A stretch of DNA of 64,000 bases from an uncultured Pelagibacteraceae bacterium (lineage in GTDB: Bacteria; Pseudomonadota; Alphaproteobacteria; Pelagibacterales; Pelagibacteraceae): contig CACFIH010000002.1 in the NCBI GenBank assembly GCA_902566365.1, forward strand, positions 94,155-158,154, written 5' to 3'. The notes under the pieces were generated by a model, which ran no database searches, was not told where the DNA came from, and worked only from the letters and a program-made list of their open reading frames with translations. The first letter of the stretch is position 1. Each line of letters starts with the position of its first letter. This document shows positions 31,195 through 43,047 of this stretch, in pieces. The position numbers and the translations under genes are program-made.

Positions 31195-31979
31195 TGAAAA
31201 AAGGTAAGAAACTGTACGAAGGAAAAGCAAAAATTATTTATGCTACATCTGACAAAAATTTAGTTATCCAATATTTTAAAGATGATGCTACAGCTTTTAA
31301 CAATCAAAAAAAAAGTACTATCGAAGGTAAAGGTGTTTTAAATAATAGAATTTCAGAACATATCCTTTCAAATCTATCACAAATTGGAATTAAAAATCAC
31401 CTAGTCAAACGTCTCAATATGCGAGAACAAGTGATCAAACTTGTAGAAATAATTCCAATAGAATTCATAACAAGAAATGTTGCTACAGGATCAATTACCA
31501 AAAGATTGGGTATTGAGGATGGTACAGTTCTTAAGGAACCATTAATCGAATATTGTTTAAAAGATGATGCTTTAGGAGATCCATTAATTGCTGAGGAGCA
31601 TATTTATGCTTTTGATTGGGCTACAAAAAAAGAAATAGAAAAAATAAAAAATATGATTTTAAGAATAAATGACTTTATGGTTGGTATGTTTAGAGGAATT
31701 GGAATTAAACTAATTGATTTTAAATTAGAATTTGGAAGAATTAAAAATAATGGAAAAAATGAAATACTTTTAGCTGATGAAATAAGTCCTGACACTTGTA
31801 GATTATGGGATTCTATTACTGACAAGAAGCTAGACAAAGATAGATTTAGAAAAGATTTGGGAGATTTAATTCCAGCTTATACAGAAGTTGCAAAAAGATT
31901 AGGTATTTTACATGAACAATCGAATGTAGCTGCTGTAAATGTCACAAAATTATCTTCTGTTAAGAAAAAAAGTAAATGA
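31194..31979 (+). CDS. purC: SAICAR synthase
   Basis: [26 protein letters not shown]. Confidence 0.96.
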   Translation: MKKGKKLYEGKAKIIYATSDKNLVIQYFKDDATAFNNQKKSTIEGKGVLNNRISEHILSNLSQIGIKNHLVKRLNMREQVIKLVEIIPIEFITRNVATGSITKRLGIEDGTVLKEPLIEYCLKDDALGDPLIAEEHIYAFDWATKKEIEKIKNMILRINDFMVGMFRGIGIKLIDFKLEFGRIKNNGKNEILLADEISPDTCRLWDSITDKKLDKDRFRKDLGDLIPAYTEVAKRLGILHEQSNVAAVNVTKLSSVKKKSK

Positions 31980-32218
31980 AAGTATCTGCAATAATCACAT
32001 TAAAAAAAGATGTTCTTGATCCACAGGGCAAAGTCATACATCAGGCTTTGGATGGAATGGGCTTCAAAGATGTTAATGAAGTAAGACAGGGAAAGTATTT
32101 TGAAATAGATGTAAAAGAAAATGATCCAAAAAAAGCTCAAAAAATTGTTGAGGATATGTGTAATAAGTTATTAGCAAATCTTGTCATAGAAAATTATAAA
32201 ATTATTGAGACACAATAA
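31976..32218 (+). CDS. purS: FGAM synthase subunit PurS
   Basis: 80 aa, between purC and purQ. Confidence 0.94.
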   Translation: MKVSAIITLKKDVLDPQGKVIHQALDGMGFKDVNEVRQGKYFEIDVKENDPKKAQKIVEDMCNKLLANLVIENYKIIETQ

Positions 32219-32221
32219 TTA

Positions 32222-32905
32222 ATGAAATCAACTGTAATAACTTTTCCTGGTTCTAATTGCGATAGAGACATACACGTAGCATTAAAAAAATTTGGATTTA
32301 ACAATAAAATGGTTTGGCATGATGACAATGAACTACCTAAATGTGATTTAGTAGTTTTGCCTGGAGGCTTTTCCTACGGCGATTATTTAAGATGTGGAAG
32401 TATGGCAGCAAAATCAAAAATTATGCAATCAGTTATAAATTTTGCAAAATCAGGTGGCTTGGTCATGGGAATTTGTAATGGCTTTCAAATATTAGTTGAA
32501 ACAGGTTTAGTCCCAGGAGTTTTATTAAGAAATAAATATTTGGAATTTATTTGTAAAAATGTTTTTGTTAAAATTGATAACAAAGACAACCCTTACTTTA
32601 AAAATATTGAGAAAGATGTTTTTGAGTTTCATATTGCTCACAATGAAGGAAATTATTTTTGTACTAAAGATCAGCTCAAAGAAATTGAAGATAATAATCA
32701 AGTAGCAATTTATTATTGTAGTGAAAAAGGAAAAACTGAGGAAACATTTAATCCAAATGGGTCAATTAAAAATATTGCGGGAATTTTTAATAAAGAAAAA
32801 AATGTTTTAGGAATGATGCCTCACCCTGAAAGAATGATTGATCAAAGTTTATCAGGAGAAGATGGATCTTTATTTTTTAAAAATTTAATAAACAACATCA
32901 AATAA
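32222..32905 (+). CDS. purQ: FGAM synthase glutaminase subunit PurQ
   Basis: [24 protein letters not shown]. Confidence 0.96.
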   Translation: MKSTVITFPGSNCDRDIHVALKKFGFNNKMVWHDDNELPKCDLVVLPGGFSYGDYLRCGSMAAKSKIMQSVINFAKSGGLVMGICNGFQILVETGLVPGVLLRNKYLEFICKNVFVKIDNKDNPYFKNIEKDVFEFHIAHNEGNYFCTKDQLKEIEDNNQVAIYYCSEKGKTEETFNPNGSIKNIAGIFNKEKNVLGMMPHPERMIDQSLSGEDGSLFFKNLINNIK

Positions 32906-35097
32906 TGACAGTTAACGAAAAAGTTGCGATTGATCATGGTCTTAAGGCAGATGAATATAAGAAAATTTGTAATTTGTTAAAAAGAACACCTAATCTTACT
33001 GAGCTTGGAATTTTTTCTGCGATGTGGAATGAACATTGTTCTTATAAATCCTCAAGACTCCATCTTAAAAAATTACCTACTAGGGGAAAAAAAGTTATTC
33101 AAGGACCTGGTGAAAATGCTGGGGTAATTGATATTGAAGATGGTGATGCTATCGTATTTAAGATTGAAAGTCATAATCATCCTTCTTTTATTGAACCATA
33201 TCAAGGTGCTGCAACAGGTGTCGGCGGGATTATGAGAGATGTTTTTACAATGGGCGCAAGACCCATTGCAAATTTAAATTCAATACATTTTGGATCCCCA
33301 CAGCATAAAAAAACAAAAAATCTTTTACGAGGTGTGGTTCATGGAATTGGTGGTTATGGAAACTGCATGGGAGTTCCAACAATTGCTGGTCAAACTTCTT
33401 TCGATAGTTCTTATAATGGCAATATTTTAGTAAATGCAATGACATTAGGATTAGTCAAAAAAGATAAGATTTTCTATTCTAAGGCAGCAGGACTAAATAA
33501 ACCAGTTATCTATGTGGGATCTAAAACTGGAAGAGACGGTATTCATGGAGCTAGTATGGCTTCTGCAAGTTTTGATGAAAAAATAGAAGAAAAAAAACCA
33601 ACTGTACAAGTTGGAGATCCATTTACAGAAAAACTTTTATTAGAAGCTTGTTTAGAACTAATGGCTGGAGACTCTATAATTGCGATCCAAGACATGGGGG
33701 CAGCTGGTCTAACATCATCAAGTATTGAGATGGCATCTAAAGGTAACTTGGGTATAGAAATAAATTTAAATAAAGTTCCTTGTAGAGAGACAAAAATGAC
33801 ACCTTATGAAATTATGCTATCAGAAAGTCAGGAAAGAATGTTGATTGTTCTAGAAAATGGAAAAGAAGAATTAGCAAAAAAAATATTTGATAAATGGAAT
33901 TTGGACTTTGCAGTTATCGGTAAAACTACAGACTCTAAAAATATTGAATTATTTTTTGATGAACAAAAAGTTGCTAGTATTCCTATTAATACTTTAGTTG
34001 AAAATTCTCCAATGTATGACAGACAATGGAAGAAGGCTAAACTACCACAAAAAAATAAAATTAAAAAAGATGATTTAAAAAAACTTAAAATTAAAGATGT
34101 AATAAAAAAAATTTTATCTAATCCAAATATATGTAGCAAGGAGTGGATTTGGCAACAGTATGATCATACGGTAATGGGAGATACAATTCAAAAACCAGGG
34201 GGAGACTCAGGAGTTGTAAGAGTTCATGGTACAAATAAAGCTATAGCAGCAACTGTAGACTCTTCAGCCGTTTACTGTTGGGCTCATCCACTTTCTGGTG
34301 GAAAACAAATAGTTTGTGAAAGTTGGAGAAATTTAATCTCTGTTGGAGCAACACCAATTGCAATTACGAACTGTTTAAATTTTGGTAGTCCTGAAAATGA
34401 GGAGAATATGGGTGAATTTGTTGAATGTGTTCAAGGTATTGGAGAAGCTTGTAAATATTTAAATTTTCCGGTGGTTTCTGGAAATGTCTCTTTTTACAAC
34501 CAAACTAAAGAAATAGGAATTAAACCTACACCATCCATAGGTGGGGTTGGTCTTATTAAAGATTACACTAAAATGATCACAATGGATTTTAAAGAATTAA
34601 ATAATCTAGTTTTATTAATTGGTAAAACCGAAGGTCACATTGATCAAAGTTTATTTGCAAGAACGATTTTAAATGAAAAAAATGGCCCACCCCCTGAAAT
34701 AAATCTTTTTAACGAAAAAAATAATGGTGAAACAATTCTTCAATTAATCAAAGAAAATTTTGTGAAAAGTGCTCATGATGTATCTCTTGGTGGAACTCTT
34801 ACAGCAATTTGTAAAATGTGTATTAAAGGAGATAAAGGAATCATTTTAGACAAACCCAAGTCTTTAATAAATGAAATAGAATATTTTTTTTCAGAAGATC
34901 AAGGAAGATATATAATCGAAATCCGACCTGGCGATTTAAAAAAAGTAATAAAAATTTTAGATGAAAATTCAGTTCACTATGAAAAATTAGGTAAAATTAT
35001 TGAAAAATACATGTCAATTGATCAAAAGACAAACATTACAATTGACGAATTAAAATCTTATAATACAAATTGGTTAACTAATTATATGAGATCATAA
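32905..35097 (+). CDS. purL: FGAM synthase subunit PurL
   Basis: 730 aa, [24 protein letters not shown]. Confidence 0.97.
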   Translation: MTVNEKVAIDHGLKADEYKKICNLLKRTPNLTELGIFSAMWNEHCSYKSSRLHLKKLPTRGKKVIQGPGENAGVIDIEDGDAIVFKIESHNHPSFIEPYQGAATGVGGIMRDVFTMGARPIANLNSIHFGSPQHKKTKNLLRGVVHGIGGYGNCMGVPTIAGQTSFDSSYNGNILVNAMTLGLVKKDKIFYSKAAGLNKPVIYVGSKTGRDGIHGASMASASFDEKIEEKKPTVQVGDPFTEKLLLEACLELMAGDSIIAIQDMGAAGLTSSSIEMASKGNLGIEINLNKVPCRETKMTPYEIMLSESQERMLIVLENGKEELAKKIFDKWNLDFAVIGKTTDSKNIELFFDEQKVASIPINTLVENSPMYDRQWKKAKLPQKNKIKKDDLKKLKIKDVIKKILSNPNICSKEWIWQQYDHTVMGDTIQKPGGDSGVVRVHGTNKAIAATVDSSAVYCWAHPLSGGKQIVCESWRNLISVGATPIAITNCLNFGSPENEENMGEFVECVQGIGEACKYLNFPVVSGNVSFYNQTKEIGIKPTPSIGGVGLIKDYTKMITMDFKELNNLVLLIGKTEGHIDQSLFARTILNEKNGPPPEINLFNEKNNGETILQLIKENFVKSAHDVSLGGTLTAICKMCIKGDKGIILDKPKSLINEIEYFFSEDQGRYIIEIRPGDLKKVIKILDENSVHYEKLGKIIEKYMSIDQKTNITIDELKSYNTNWLTNYMRS

Positions 35098-35327
35098 TGG
35101 CAATGGATTTAAAAGAAATTGAAAAATATATCAAAGATGCAATGCCAGATGCTTTAGTTGAAATAGAAGATCTTGCTGGTGATGGAAATCATTATTCTGC
35201 AACTATTACATCTTCTTTGTTTTCAGGTAAAAGTAAAATAGAGCAACATAAGATGGTTTATAGTTCTTTAAAGGGTAAAATGGGTAACGAATTACATGCT
35301 TTAGCAATTAAAACTAAGGAACAATAA
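35097..35327 (+). CDS. BolA family protein
   Basis: Short BolA-type protein adjacent to monothiol glutaredoxin. Confidence 0.88.
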   Translation: MAMDLKEIEKYIKDAMPDALVEIEDLAGDGNHYSATITSSLFSGKSKIEQHKMVYSSLKGKMGNELHALAIKTKEQ

Positions 35328-35659
35328 TGGATGATCAAACAAAGACACTGATACAAAATCATATAGATAGTAATGAAGTTTGTTTATTTATGAAAGGAAC
35401 GCCTGATGCTCCCCAATGTGGTTTCTCAATGGCTGTTTCAAATATGCTTAAAATTTTAGAGGTAAATTTTAAAGGAATAAATGTTTTAGAAAATCAATCT
35501 TTAAGAGAAGGAATAAAAGTATTTAGTGATTGGCCAACTATTCCTCAACTTTATATCAAAAAAGAATTCGTGGGTGGATGTGATATTGTGAAAGAATTAT
35601 ATGAAAATGGCGAACTAAAGAAAATTTTTGATTCCAAAGGTATAAGTTATAAGAAGTAA
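35327..35659 (+). CDS. grxD: Monothiol glutaredoxin (Grx4 family)
   Basis: FMKGTPDAPQCGFS, DWPTIPQLYI. Confidence 0.94.
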   Translation: MDDQTKTLIQNHIDSNEVCLFMKGTPDAPQCGFSMAVSNMLKILEVNFKGINVLENQSLREGIKVFSDWPTIPQLYIKKEFVGGCDIVKELYENGELKKIFDSKGISYKK

Positions 35660-35661
35660 TC

Positions 35662-36279
35662 TTATCTAGAATAATATTCAATTACCAAATTCGGTTCCAT
35701 CACAACTGGATATGGAACCTCTTCGAACTTTGGAATTCTAACAAATTTAAATTTTTTGTTTTTTTCATCCATTTGAATATATTCAGGCGTTTCTCTCTCT
35801 TTGTTAGCAAGAGCAATATCTATAATCGCTAACTGTTTAGATTTATCTCTTATTTCTATGGTATCTTCCTCTTTTACAGAATAACTTGATATATTTACTT
35901 TCTTAGCATTCACTTTGACATGACCATGATTAATTAATTGTCTGGCTGAAAAAATAGTTGTAGCAAATTTTGCTCTATAAATTACTGCATCTAATCTTCT
36001 TTCGAGTAAACCTATAAGGTTTTCACTTGTATCTCCCTTAAGCATACTTGCTTTTTTATAAATATTTCTAAATTGTCTTTCATTAATATTTCCATAATAT
36101 GCTTTAAGTTTTTGTTTAGCTTGAAGCTGGATACCATAATCTGATGGTTTTGAAGTTTTTGTTTGACCATGTTGTCCTGGTCCATATGCTCTAGTATTAA
36201 ATGGGCTTTTAGGTCTGCCCCAAAGGTTTACTTTTAGTCTTCTGTCTACTTTATGTTTAGAGTTTAATCTTTTTGTCAT
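35662..36279 (-). CDS. rpsD: 30S ribosomal protein S4
   Basis: S4 domain, [12 protein letters not shown]. Confidence 0.97.
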   Translation of the reverse strand: MTKRLNSKHKVDRRLKVNLWGRPKSPFNTRAYGPGQHGQTKTSKPSDYGIQLQAKQKLKAYYGNINERQFRNIYKKASMLKGDTSENLIGLLERRLDAVIYRAKFATTIFSARQLINHGHVKVNAKKVNISSYSVKEEDTIEIRDKSKQLAIIDIALANKERETPEYIQMDEKNKKFKFVRIPKFEEVPYPVVMEPNLVIEYYSR

Positions 36280-36307
36280 TTAATAGAGGGCTTTATAAAC
36301 TTACTCA

Positions 36308-37033
36308 TTATTTTGTCAATCTTCGTTTTTTACCTAAACTTGCAAATACACCTGATAATATACGTGTTTCTTTATCAGATAAGTCCATTTTATAAAAAAT
36401 ATTTCTTAAGTTCTCTAACATTTTTGGTCTCTTTTCTTGAGGCCTAAAAAAATTAATTTCATCTAAATTTTTAACACAAAGACTAAACATTGATTGTATA
36501 TCTCTTTTGGTTGCTGATTTAACTTTTTTCGATTTATCAAAAGGAATATTTCTTAAACTAATAAAATTAGCAACATACTGAGCGATAATGATTAAACTAT
36601 GAGATAAATTAAGAGATTTAAAATTAGGGTTAGTGGATATTTGCAAAGTATAATTGGCGTAACTAATCTCATTATTTGATAAACCTGATGCCTCTGAACC
36701 AAACAAAAAACCAATTTTCTTCTTGAAATTTATCTTTTTTAAATCCTCTAAATTAATATGCTTTATATTTTTATTTCTAAATCTTGCCGAAGTAGCTATA
36801 ATAATATCAATTTTGCTAATAGCTTTTTCCAAACTTTCATACTTTTGACTTTGTTTAATGATATCTTTCGCGCCAACTGATGTAGCTAAAATTTTATCAT
36901 TTGGAAAAATAGGTTTAGGGTTAACCACAATTAATTTCTTAAAATTAAAGTTTTTAATTGCTCGAGCACAAGCACCAATATTTTCTGATAATTGTGGTTT
37001 ATGAAGAATAAATGAGATATTATTTTTACTCAT
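36308..37033 (-). CDS. trmJ: TrmJ-like SpoU RNA methyltransferase
   Basis: FILHKPQLSENIGACARAIKNF, LFGSEASGLSN. Confidence 0.85.
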   Translation of the reverse strand: MSKNNISFILHKPQLSENIGACARAIKNFNFKKLIVVNPKPIFPNDKILATSVGAKDIIKQSQKYESLEKAISKIDIIIATSARFRNKNIKHINLEDLKKINFKKKIGFLFGSEASGLSNNEISYANYTLQISTNPNFKSLNLSHSLIIIAQYVANFISLRNIPFDKSKKVKSATKRDIQSMFSLCVKNLDEINFFRPQEKRPKMLENLRNIFYKMDLSDKETRILSGVFASLGKKRRLTK

Positions 37034-38635
37034 TTAATTGCTTGCTGGTGCATTATCTTTAAATAGTTTGTAATCTAGACTATCAATTAATGCTTTGAAA
37101 GAAGCATCAATAATGTTTGTTGATACGCCGATAGTAAACCAATTTTTTCCTTTAGAGTCTGTGCTTTCAATTGATACTCTAGTAACAGCTTCTGTACCTG
37201 TATTTAGAATTCTTACTTTATAATCAACTAATTTTAGATCTTTCAAATATTTTGAATATTTTGCAAGTCTATCAACATTTTGTCTAATAGCGTTATCTAA
37301 AGCATTAACTGGTCCATTTCCTTCTCCTTCACACATAATTTTTTCTCCATCAACTTCTAATTGAGCTTTTGCTGAAGAAACTATTTTACCAGATTTATTT
37401 TTTTTAACTGAAACGTCGTATTCATTAATTGATATATATCGTGGAATTTCTCCAATAATTCTTCTAGCCAACAATTCAAATGATGCATCAGCACCATCAT
37501 AACTATAACCAATGAATTCTCTATCTTTTACCTCATCTAATAATTTTTTAATTTTTGGATCATTTTCCTTAATATCAATTTTGATACTTTTTAATCTAGA
37601 AATAATATTTGATTTTCCTGATTGATCAGAGACAACAATATTTCTTGTGTTACCAACTTCCTCCGGATTAATATGTTCATAAGTTTTTGGATCTTTTTGA
37701 ACTGCAGATACGTGTAATCCTCCTTTATGTGAAAAAGCTGCTGCGCCTACATAAGGTAAATGTTGGTTAGGTTTTCTATTTAAAATTTCATCTAAAAGTC
37801 TTGAACAATCGGTTAGATTTTTTATGTTTTTTGATTTTATTCCGATTTCAAATTGAGATGAAAAATCTTTCTTTAAAAAAAATGTTGGTATTAATGACAT
37901 CAAGTTTGCATTTCCACATCTTTCACCCAACCCATTAATTGTACCTTGAATTTGTCGAACACCAGACAACACTGCTGCCAATGAATTAGCAACCGCATTA
38001 CCAGTGTCATTATGTGCATGAATACCTAAGTTTTTTCCTGGTACTACTTTTGTAACTTCACTTACTATCTGTGTAACTTCATGTGGAAGTGTACCTCCAT
38101 TTGTATCACACAGTATCACCCACCTAGCACCTTGATCGTAAGCAGCTTTAATACATGAAAGTGCATATTTTGGATTTGCTTTATAACCATCAAAAAAGTG
38201 TTCTGCATCGAATATAAATTCTTTTTTTGCTTTAACAAAATGTTTTGCACTCTCAGAAATATTATCTAAATTTTCTTCATTTGTTATTCCTAAAGCAACA
38301 TCGACATGAAAGTCCCAAGACTTACCAACTAAACATACTGCAGAGGTATTCGAGTTCATGAGTGCTGATAAACCAGTATCATTTTCTGCACTTCGTCCAG
38401 ACCTTTTTGTCATTCCAAAAGATGTTAGTTTTGAATTTTTAAAATCGTGTTTCTTTTGAAAAAATTCTGTATCTGTTAGGTTAGCTCCAGGCCATCCTGC
38501 TTCAATGTAATCAACACCTAAATTGTCCAAAGCTAAAGCAATTTTTTCTTTGTCCTCCAAAGAAAAATCGACTCCTTGCGTTTGAGCTCCATCTCTTAGA
38601 GTTGTATCAAATATGTATAATCTTTCTTTGCTCAT
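37034..38635 (-). CDS. cimA: (R)-citramalate synthase
   Basis: DTTLRDGAQTQGVDFS, HAHNDTGNAVANS; C-terminal LeuA dimer-like domain. Confidence 0.9.
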   Translation of the reverse strand: MSKERLYIFDTTLRDGAQTQGVDFSLEDKEKIALALDNLGVDYIEAGWPGANLTDTEFFQKKHDFKNSKLTSFGMTKRSGRSAENDTGLSALMNSNTSAVCLVGKSWDFHVDVALGITNEENLDNISESAKHFVKAKKEFIFDAEHFFDGYKANPKYALSCIKAAYDQGARWVILCDTNGGTLPHEVTQIVSEVTKVVPGKNLGIHAHNDTGNAVANSLAAVLSGVRQIQGTINGLGERCGNANLMSLIPTFFLKKDFSSQFEIGIKSKNIKNLTDCSRLLDEILNRKPNQHLPYVGAAAFSHKGGLHVSAVQKDPKTYEHINPEEVGNTRNIVVSDQSGKSNIISRLKSIKIDIKENDPKIKKLLDEVKDREFIGYSYDGADASFELLARRIIGEIPRYISINEYDVSVKKNKSGKIVSSAKAQLEVDGEKIMCEGEGNGPVNALDNAIRQNVDRLAKYSKYLKDLKLVDYKVRILNTGTEAVTRVSIESTDSKGKNWFTIGVSTNIIDASFKALIDSLDYKLFKDNAPASN

Positions 38636-39975
38636 TTAAATTTCCAGAGTGTTTTACCATCTTTATCTTCTATTAAAACACCTTTGTCCAAGAGCTCATC
38701 TCTAATTCTATCAGCTTCTTTATAGTTCTTATTTTCTCTAGCTTTGTCTCTTAAACTAAGCATATTTTCAATTTCAGATTCGGTTATAGATACTCTTTTC
38801 TTTTTAAATTCATTCCATTGCTCACTAGTTTCATTCATCAAACCAATAAATTTGCATGCTGAAACAAATAGGTCTTTGTTTTCACCTTTGTTAGCTTTTT
38901 CGAATAACTTGTGAAGGTTGGCTATATATCCAGGTGTGTTCAAATCCTCATAAAGTGGTTTTAGAATTTCGTCTGAAACTTTGACAGATTTAATATCAGA
39001 TGAATATACTTTATACCACTTATCTAAAGTACTTTCACAATCACTTAATAATTTATCGTTCCAATCTAATGGTTGTTTATAGTGTGCACTCATTAAAGCC
39101 AATCTAATTATTTGGCCGCTAATTTTATTTCTAAAATCTTTTATTTTAAGAATGTTACCTTGTGACTTAGCCATTTTTTCATTAGACATAGTAATAAAAG
39201 CATTGTGGATCCAATAATTTGCAAAAACTTTCGTATCATTAGCACATCTAGATTGGGCTATTTCATTTTCATGATGTGGAAAAATTAGGTCTATACCTCC
39301 GCCATGAATATCAAATTCATTACCTAAGAATTTTTTTGACATTGCAGAACACTCTAAATGCCAACCTGGTCTACCTTTGCCCCAAGGAGAATCCCATGAG
39401 GGCTCATCCTTATTAGATGGCTTCCATAATACAAAATCTTCTGAATTTTTTTTATTTTCACTAATTTCTACTCTAGACCCAGCGACTAAATCCTCTAAAT
39501 TTTTATTTGATAATTTTCCATAATCAGAAAATTTTTTAACTTCAAAATAAACATGCTTTTTATTTTCATATGCGAATCCTTTTTTGATTAAATCATTTAT
39601 CATTTTAATCATCAGCTCAATATGTTCAGTTGCTTTTGGCTGATAAGTAGGATTTTCACAATTCAAAAACTCACAATCTTTTAAAAAACTTAAAGATACT
39701 TTTTCTGTAAGTTCTTTTGTAGAAATTTTTTGTTCTTTTGAGGATTTGATTATTTTATCATCAATATCAGTTATGTTTCTCACATATGTTACTGAGGGAA
39801 ATTCATTTTTTAATAATTTAAATAAAATATCAAAAATTACTAAAGGTCTTGCATTTCCTATATGAGGATCATCATAAACTGTAGGTCCACAAACATACAT
39901 TCCAACATTTTTTTTTTCTTTTGGAACAAAGCGTTCTTTTTTATTACTTAAATTATTTGTTAAAAAAATATCCAT
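38632..39975 (-). CDS. cysS: Cysteinyl-tRNA synthetase
   Basis: YVCGPTVYDDPHIGNARP, KMAKSQGNI. Confidence 0.96.
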   Translation of the reverse strand: MDIFLTNNLSNKKERFVPKEKKNVGMYVCGPTVYDDPHIGNARPLVIFDILFKLLKNEFPSVTYVRNITDIDDKIIKSSKEQKISTKELTEKVSLSFLKDCEFLNCENPTYQPKATEHIELMIKMINDLIKKGFAYENKKHVYFEVKKFSDYGKLSNKNLEDLVAGSRVEISENKKNSEDFVLWKPSNKDEPSWDSPWGKGRPGWHLECSAMSKKFLGNEFDIHGGGIDLIFPHHENEIAQSRCANDTKVFANYWIHNAFITMSNEKMAKSQGNILKIKDFRNKISGQIIRLALMSAHYKQPLDWNDKLLSDCESTLDKWYKVYSSDIKSVKVSDEILKPLYEDLNTPGYIANLHKLFEKANKGENKDLFVSACKFIGLMNETSEQWNEFKKKRVSITESEIENMLSLRDKARENKNYKEADRIRDELLDKGVLIEDKDGKTLWKFK

Positions 39976-40026
39976 ATCATTTGATTAAGAAATATACCTT
40001 ATTTGATGATTTGTTAATCTAATTGA

Positions 40027-40764
40027 TTAACTAGGAATCTTGCAAACTGGAATCGGCTCCATTTTATGCAAGTTTTGATTTCGAATTTTTTCGTATTGTT
40101 CTCTGTGAGGCGAATTTGGGTTGCCCATTGCATCTTCAAGTTCTGAATAATTGAAACCCAATTGGCCCTCATCTGTTCTTCCATCATCCCACAAACCATC
40201 AGTTGGTGGAGCATCGATAATTTCTTTTATTATTCCTAGTTCTTTACCAAGTTCCCATACTTCAGTTTTATTACAATCAGCTATAGGAGATATGTCAACA
40301 CCACCATCTCCATATTTTGTATAAAAACCTACTCCAAAATCCTCTACTTTATTTCCTGTTCCAACTACAATACCTTTGTTTGCTGCTGCAACTTGATAAA
40401 GAGTAGTCATTCTAAGTCTAGCTCTAGAGTTAGCGAAACCGTGCTCATCATCAAATTTATTCAGTGTTGTTGAAAATGTTTCAAAAAGTTTATCTAAACT
40501 TAAAGTATACGCTTCAACATTTTTAAAATTTCTAACCAACCATTGTTGATGCTTCAAACTAAGATCATGTTGATTTTCTTTTTGTTTAATCGGCATTGTT
40601 AAAACAATAGTTTTAATTCCAGTCATCGCACTCAGAGTGCTTGAAACAGATGAGTCTATACCACCAGATATCCCAATGACTAATGATTGTGCCTTGTTAG
40701 GCATTTGATCAACATATGTTTTGATCCAATTTGAGATAAATTTTACTTTTTCTGATGGTTTCAT
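40027..40764 (-). CDS. nadE: NAD synthetase
   Basis: VIGISGGIDSSVSSTL, ISPIADCNKTEV. Confidence 0.94.
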   Translation of the reverse strand: MKPSEKVKFISNWIKTYVDQMPNKAQSLVIGISGGIDSSVSSTLSAMTGIKTIVLTMPIKQKENQHDLSLKHQQWLVRNFKNVEAYTLSLDKLFETFSTTLNKFDDEHGFANSRARLRMTTLYQVAAANKGIVVGTGNKVEDFGVGFYTKYGDGGVDISPIADCNKTEVWELGKELGIIKEIIDAPPTDGLWDDGRTDEGQLGFNYSELEDAMGNPNSPHREQYEKIRNQNLHKMEPIPVCKIPS

Positions 40765-40803
40765 TTAAAAATATTTAACTATCTTAAATTTTTATGCAAT
40801 AGC

Positions 40804-42189
40804 TTAAGATGCCGCTTGAATAGCATTTTTAGAATAACTGGTATTCTTTTTAATCTCATCAGAAATTAAAAAGGCTAACTCTAAAGCCTGATCCGAATTC
40901 AATCTAGGGTCACAATGAGTATGGTATCTACTTGATAAATCAGTATCGGAAATTTTTCTAGCTCCACCTGTGCACTCTGTCACATCTTGACCAGTCATTT
41001 CAACATGTAAACCACCTGCGTAAGATCCCTCAGACTGATGAACACCAAAAACATTTTTGACCTCGTTAACTACATTATTAAATGGTCTCGTTTTAAAACC
41101 CGTAGTTGATACAATTGTATTTCCATGCATTGGATCACATGACCAGATAACATTAAGACCTTCTTTTTTAATTCGTCTTATTAATTTTGGTAAAAACTTA
41201 TCTACATTTTGATGACCAAATCTTGAAATTAAAGTTATTTTACCTTTTTCATTTTTTGGATTTAATACTTCACAAATTTTTGCAATTTCCTCAGGTTTAG
41301 AGGTTGGGCCACACTTTATTCCAATCGGATTTTCTATTCCTCTACAAAATTCAACATGTCCGCCATCTAATTGTCTTGTTCTATCACCAATCCAAACAAA
41401 ATGCGCAGATGTATCATGATATTCACCAGTTGTAGAATCTACCCTGGTCATGCTCTCTTCAAATGGTAAATGCAATGCCTCATGTGATGTCCAGAAATTT
41501 ACAGTATATAATCTATTATTAAAGTCTGAAGTTATTCCGCACGCTTCCATAAAAGCTAAAGCATCGGCAATTTTATCCTCTAAGTCTTTAAATTTTTTAG
41601 CTTGAGGACTTTTTTTAATATAATCTAAGTTCCATAAATGAACCTTATTCAGATCTGCAAAACCACCTTTTGAAAATGCTCTTAAAAGGTTAAGTGTTGA
41701 AGCTGATTGAGAATATGCTTTGAACATTCTTTTTGGGTCAGGTCTTCTAGCTTTTTCATTAAAGTCAATTGAATTTATGTTATCACCTAAATAACTTGGT
41801 AATTCTAAATCACCTTGTTTTTCTGTTGGAGCACTTCTTGGTTTAGAAAACTGTCCAGCAATTCTTCCAAGTTTTACAATTGGTAAAGATGCCGAGTATG
41901 TCATCACCAAAGCCATTTGAAGAATTACTTTAAAAGTATCCCTTATGTTGTCAGGATGAAATTCTGCGAAACTTTCGGCACAGTCACCACCCTGCAATAA
42001 AAAAGCTTTACCATCAACTACTTTAGATAATTGATCTTTTAAATGTCTAGTCTCACCTGCAAATACAAGTGGTGGAAATGTTTTTAATTTGTTTAAAACA
42101 CTATTAAGCTCCCTCTCATCACCATAAGTCGGTATATGTTTTACAGGATACTTTCTCCAGCTATTTACTTTCCAATTTTTCATATTCAA
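40804..42189 (-). CDS. Class II DAHP synthase
   Basis: LLQGGDCAESFAEF, WSCDPMHGNT, GLHVEMTGQDVTECTGG. Confidence 0.95.
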   Translation of the reverse strand: MNMKNWKVNSWRKYPVKHIPTYGDERELNSVLNKLKTFPPLVFAGETRHLKDQLSKVVDGKAFLLQGGDCAESFAEFHPDNIRDTFKVILQMALVMTYSASLPIVKLGRIAGQFSKPRSAPTEKQGDLELPSYLGDNINSIDFNEKARRPDPKRMFKAYSQSASTLNLLRAFSKGGFADLNKVHLWNLDYIKKSPQAKKFKDLEDKIADALAFMEACGITSDFNNRLYTVNFWTSHEALHLPFEESMTRVDSTTGEYHDTSAHFVWIGDRTRQLDGGHVEFCRGIENPIGIKCGPTSKPEEIAKICEVLNPKNEKGKITLISRFGHQNVDKFLPKLIRRIKKEGLNVIWSCDPMHGNTIVSTTGFKTRPFNNVVNEVKNVFGVHQSEGSYAGGLHVEMTGQDVTECTGGARKISDTDLSSRYHTHCDPRLNSDQALELAFLISDEIKKNTSYSKNAIQAAS

Positions 42190-42283
42190 CCAAGGATTGT
42201 TGTATCAGAGTTTTAAAGTTTTTCAATAGAGTAGCTTTAAAAATAGAATAATTCATAATACCATAAAATATAATTAAAGAATT

Positions 42284-42691
42284 ATGAAAAAAAAATTTTT
42301 AAATTTAAGCTTATTTAGCGCTTTTTTAATCATACTAGCAAATCCAGTTTTAAGTGAAATGAAATTTGTCGTTCAAAATGAATCTAAGTCAAATTTTTAT
42401 GTAGATTTTGAAACAATTAAAAAAAAATCAGGTTATGTCTATTATTGGAGTTTAACTGACTATTCTAAAAGGAAGCCATCTGGAACAAAATCAATTAAGG
42501 CTTTTTTTGAATTAGATTGTAGCTTGATGAGATATAAATTTTTAACAGATCATGCATATGACGGTCCAATGGGAACTGGAACTGTAAAAATTAATAATAA
42601 ACCTGATATAGACTGGAACTATCATTCTCCCGGATCAGCCGGATACTACGTTAATGAAACCGTATGTAAGTATGCAGATAGCTTTTATTAA
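42284..42691 (+). CDS. Small secreted hypothetical protein
   Basis: Signal peptide and complete ORF. Confidence 0.7.
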   Translation: MKKKFLNLSLFSAFLIILANPVLSEMKFVVQNESKSNFYVDFETIKKKSGYVYYWSLTDYSKRKPSGTKSIKAFFELDCSLMRYKFLTDHAYDGPMGTGTVKINNKPDIDWNYHSPGSAGYYVNETVCKYADSFY

Positions 42692-42697
42692 TCAGAA

Positions 42698-43033
42698 TTA
42701 AAGTTGATTATTATAAACATAATCAGCAGCTTGATATAATTCATCTAAAGGCTTAGCTTCACATCGATTTAATACAGCATAAAACAATGAGTCTTTGTGA
42801 ACATTTTTTAATCTTGAGTTCGAGGAAGGTTTGTTATCGTCTAGACCACTCATGTAACCTTGTATCCAGGCAGTATACATCATTTGTACCCATTCGATAT
42901 TCTGTTGTTGTCCTTCTTTAACTGTTGTTATTACTGAGCCACAGGAATTAGCCCCTAAACCTTTAATATATCCAGCATTTGCATTGATTACAAAAAAAGT
43001 AAAAAATATAGAAAGTAATATTTTAAATCTCAT
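42698..43033 (-). CDS. Small secreted hypothetical protein
   Basis: Signal peptide, complete ORF. Confidence 0.7.
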   Translation of the reverse strand: MRFKILLSIFFTFFVINANAGYIKGLGANSCGSVITTVKEGQQQNIEWVQMMYTAWIQGYMSGLDDNKPSSNSRLKNVHKDSLFYAVLNRCEAKPLDELYQAADYVYNNQL

Positions 43034-43047
43034 TTATTAGATTAAAT

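Noticed and set aside
40014-40214. 66 aa minus-strand ORF inside nadE
   Set aside because: Alternate frame of conserved nadE
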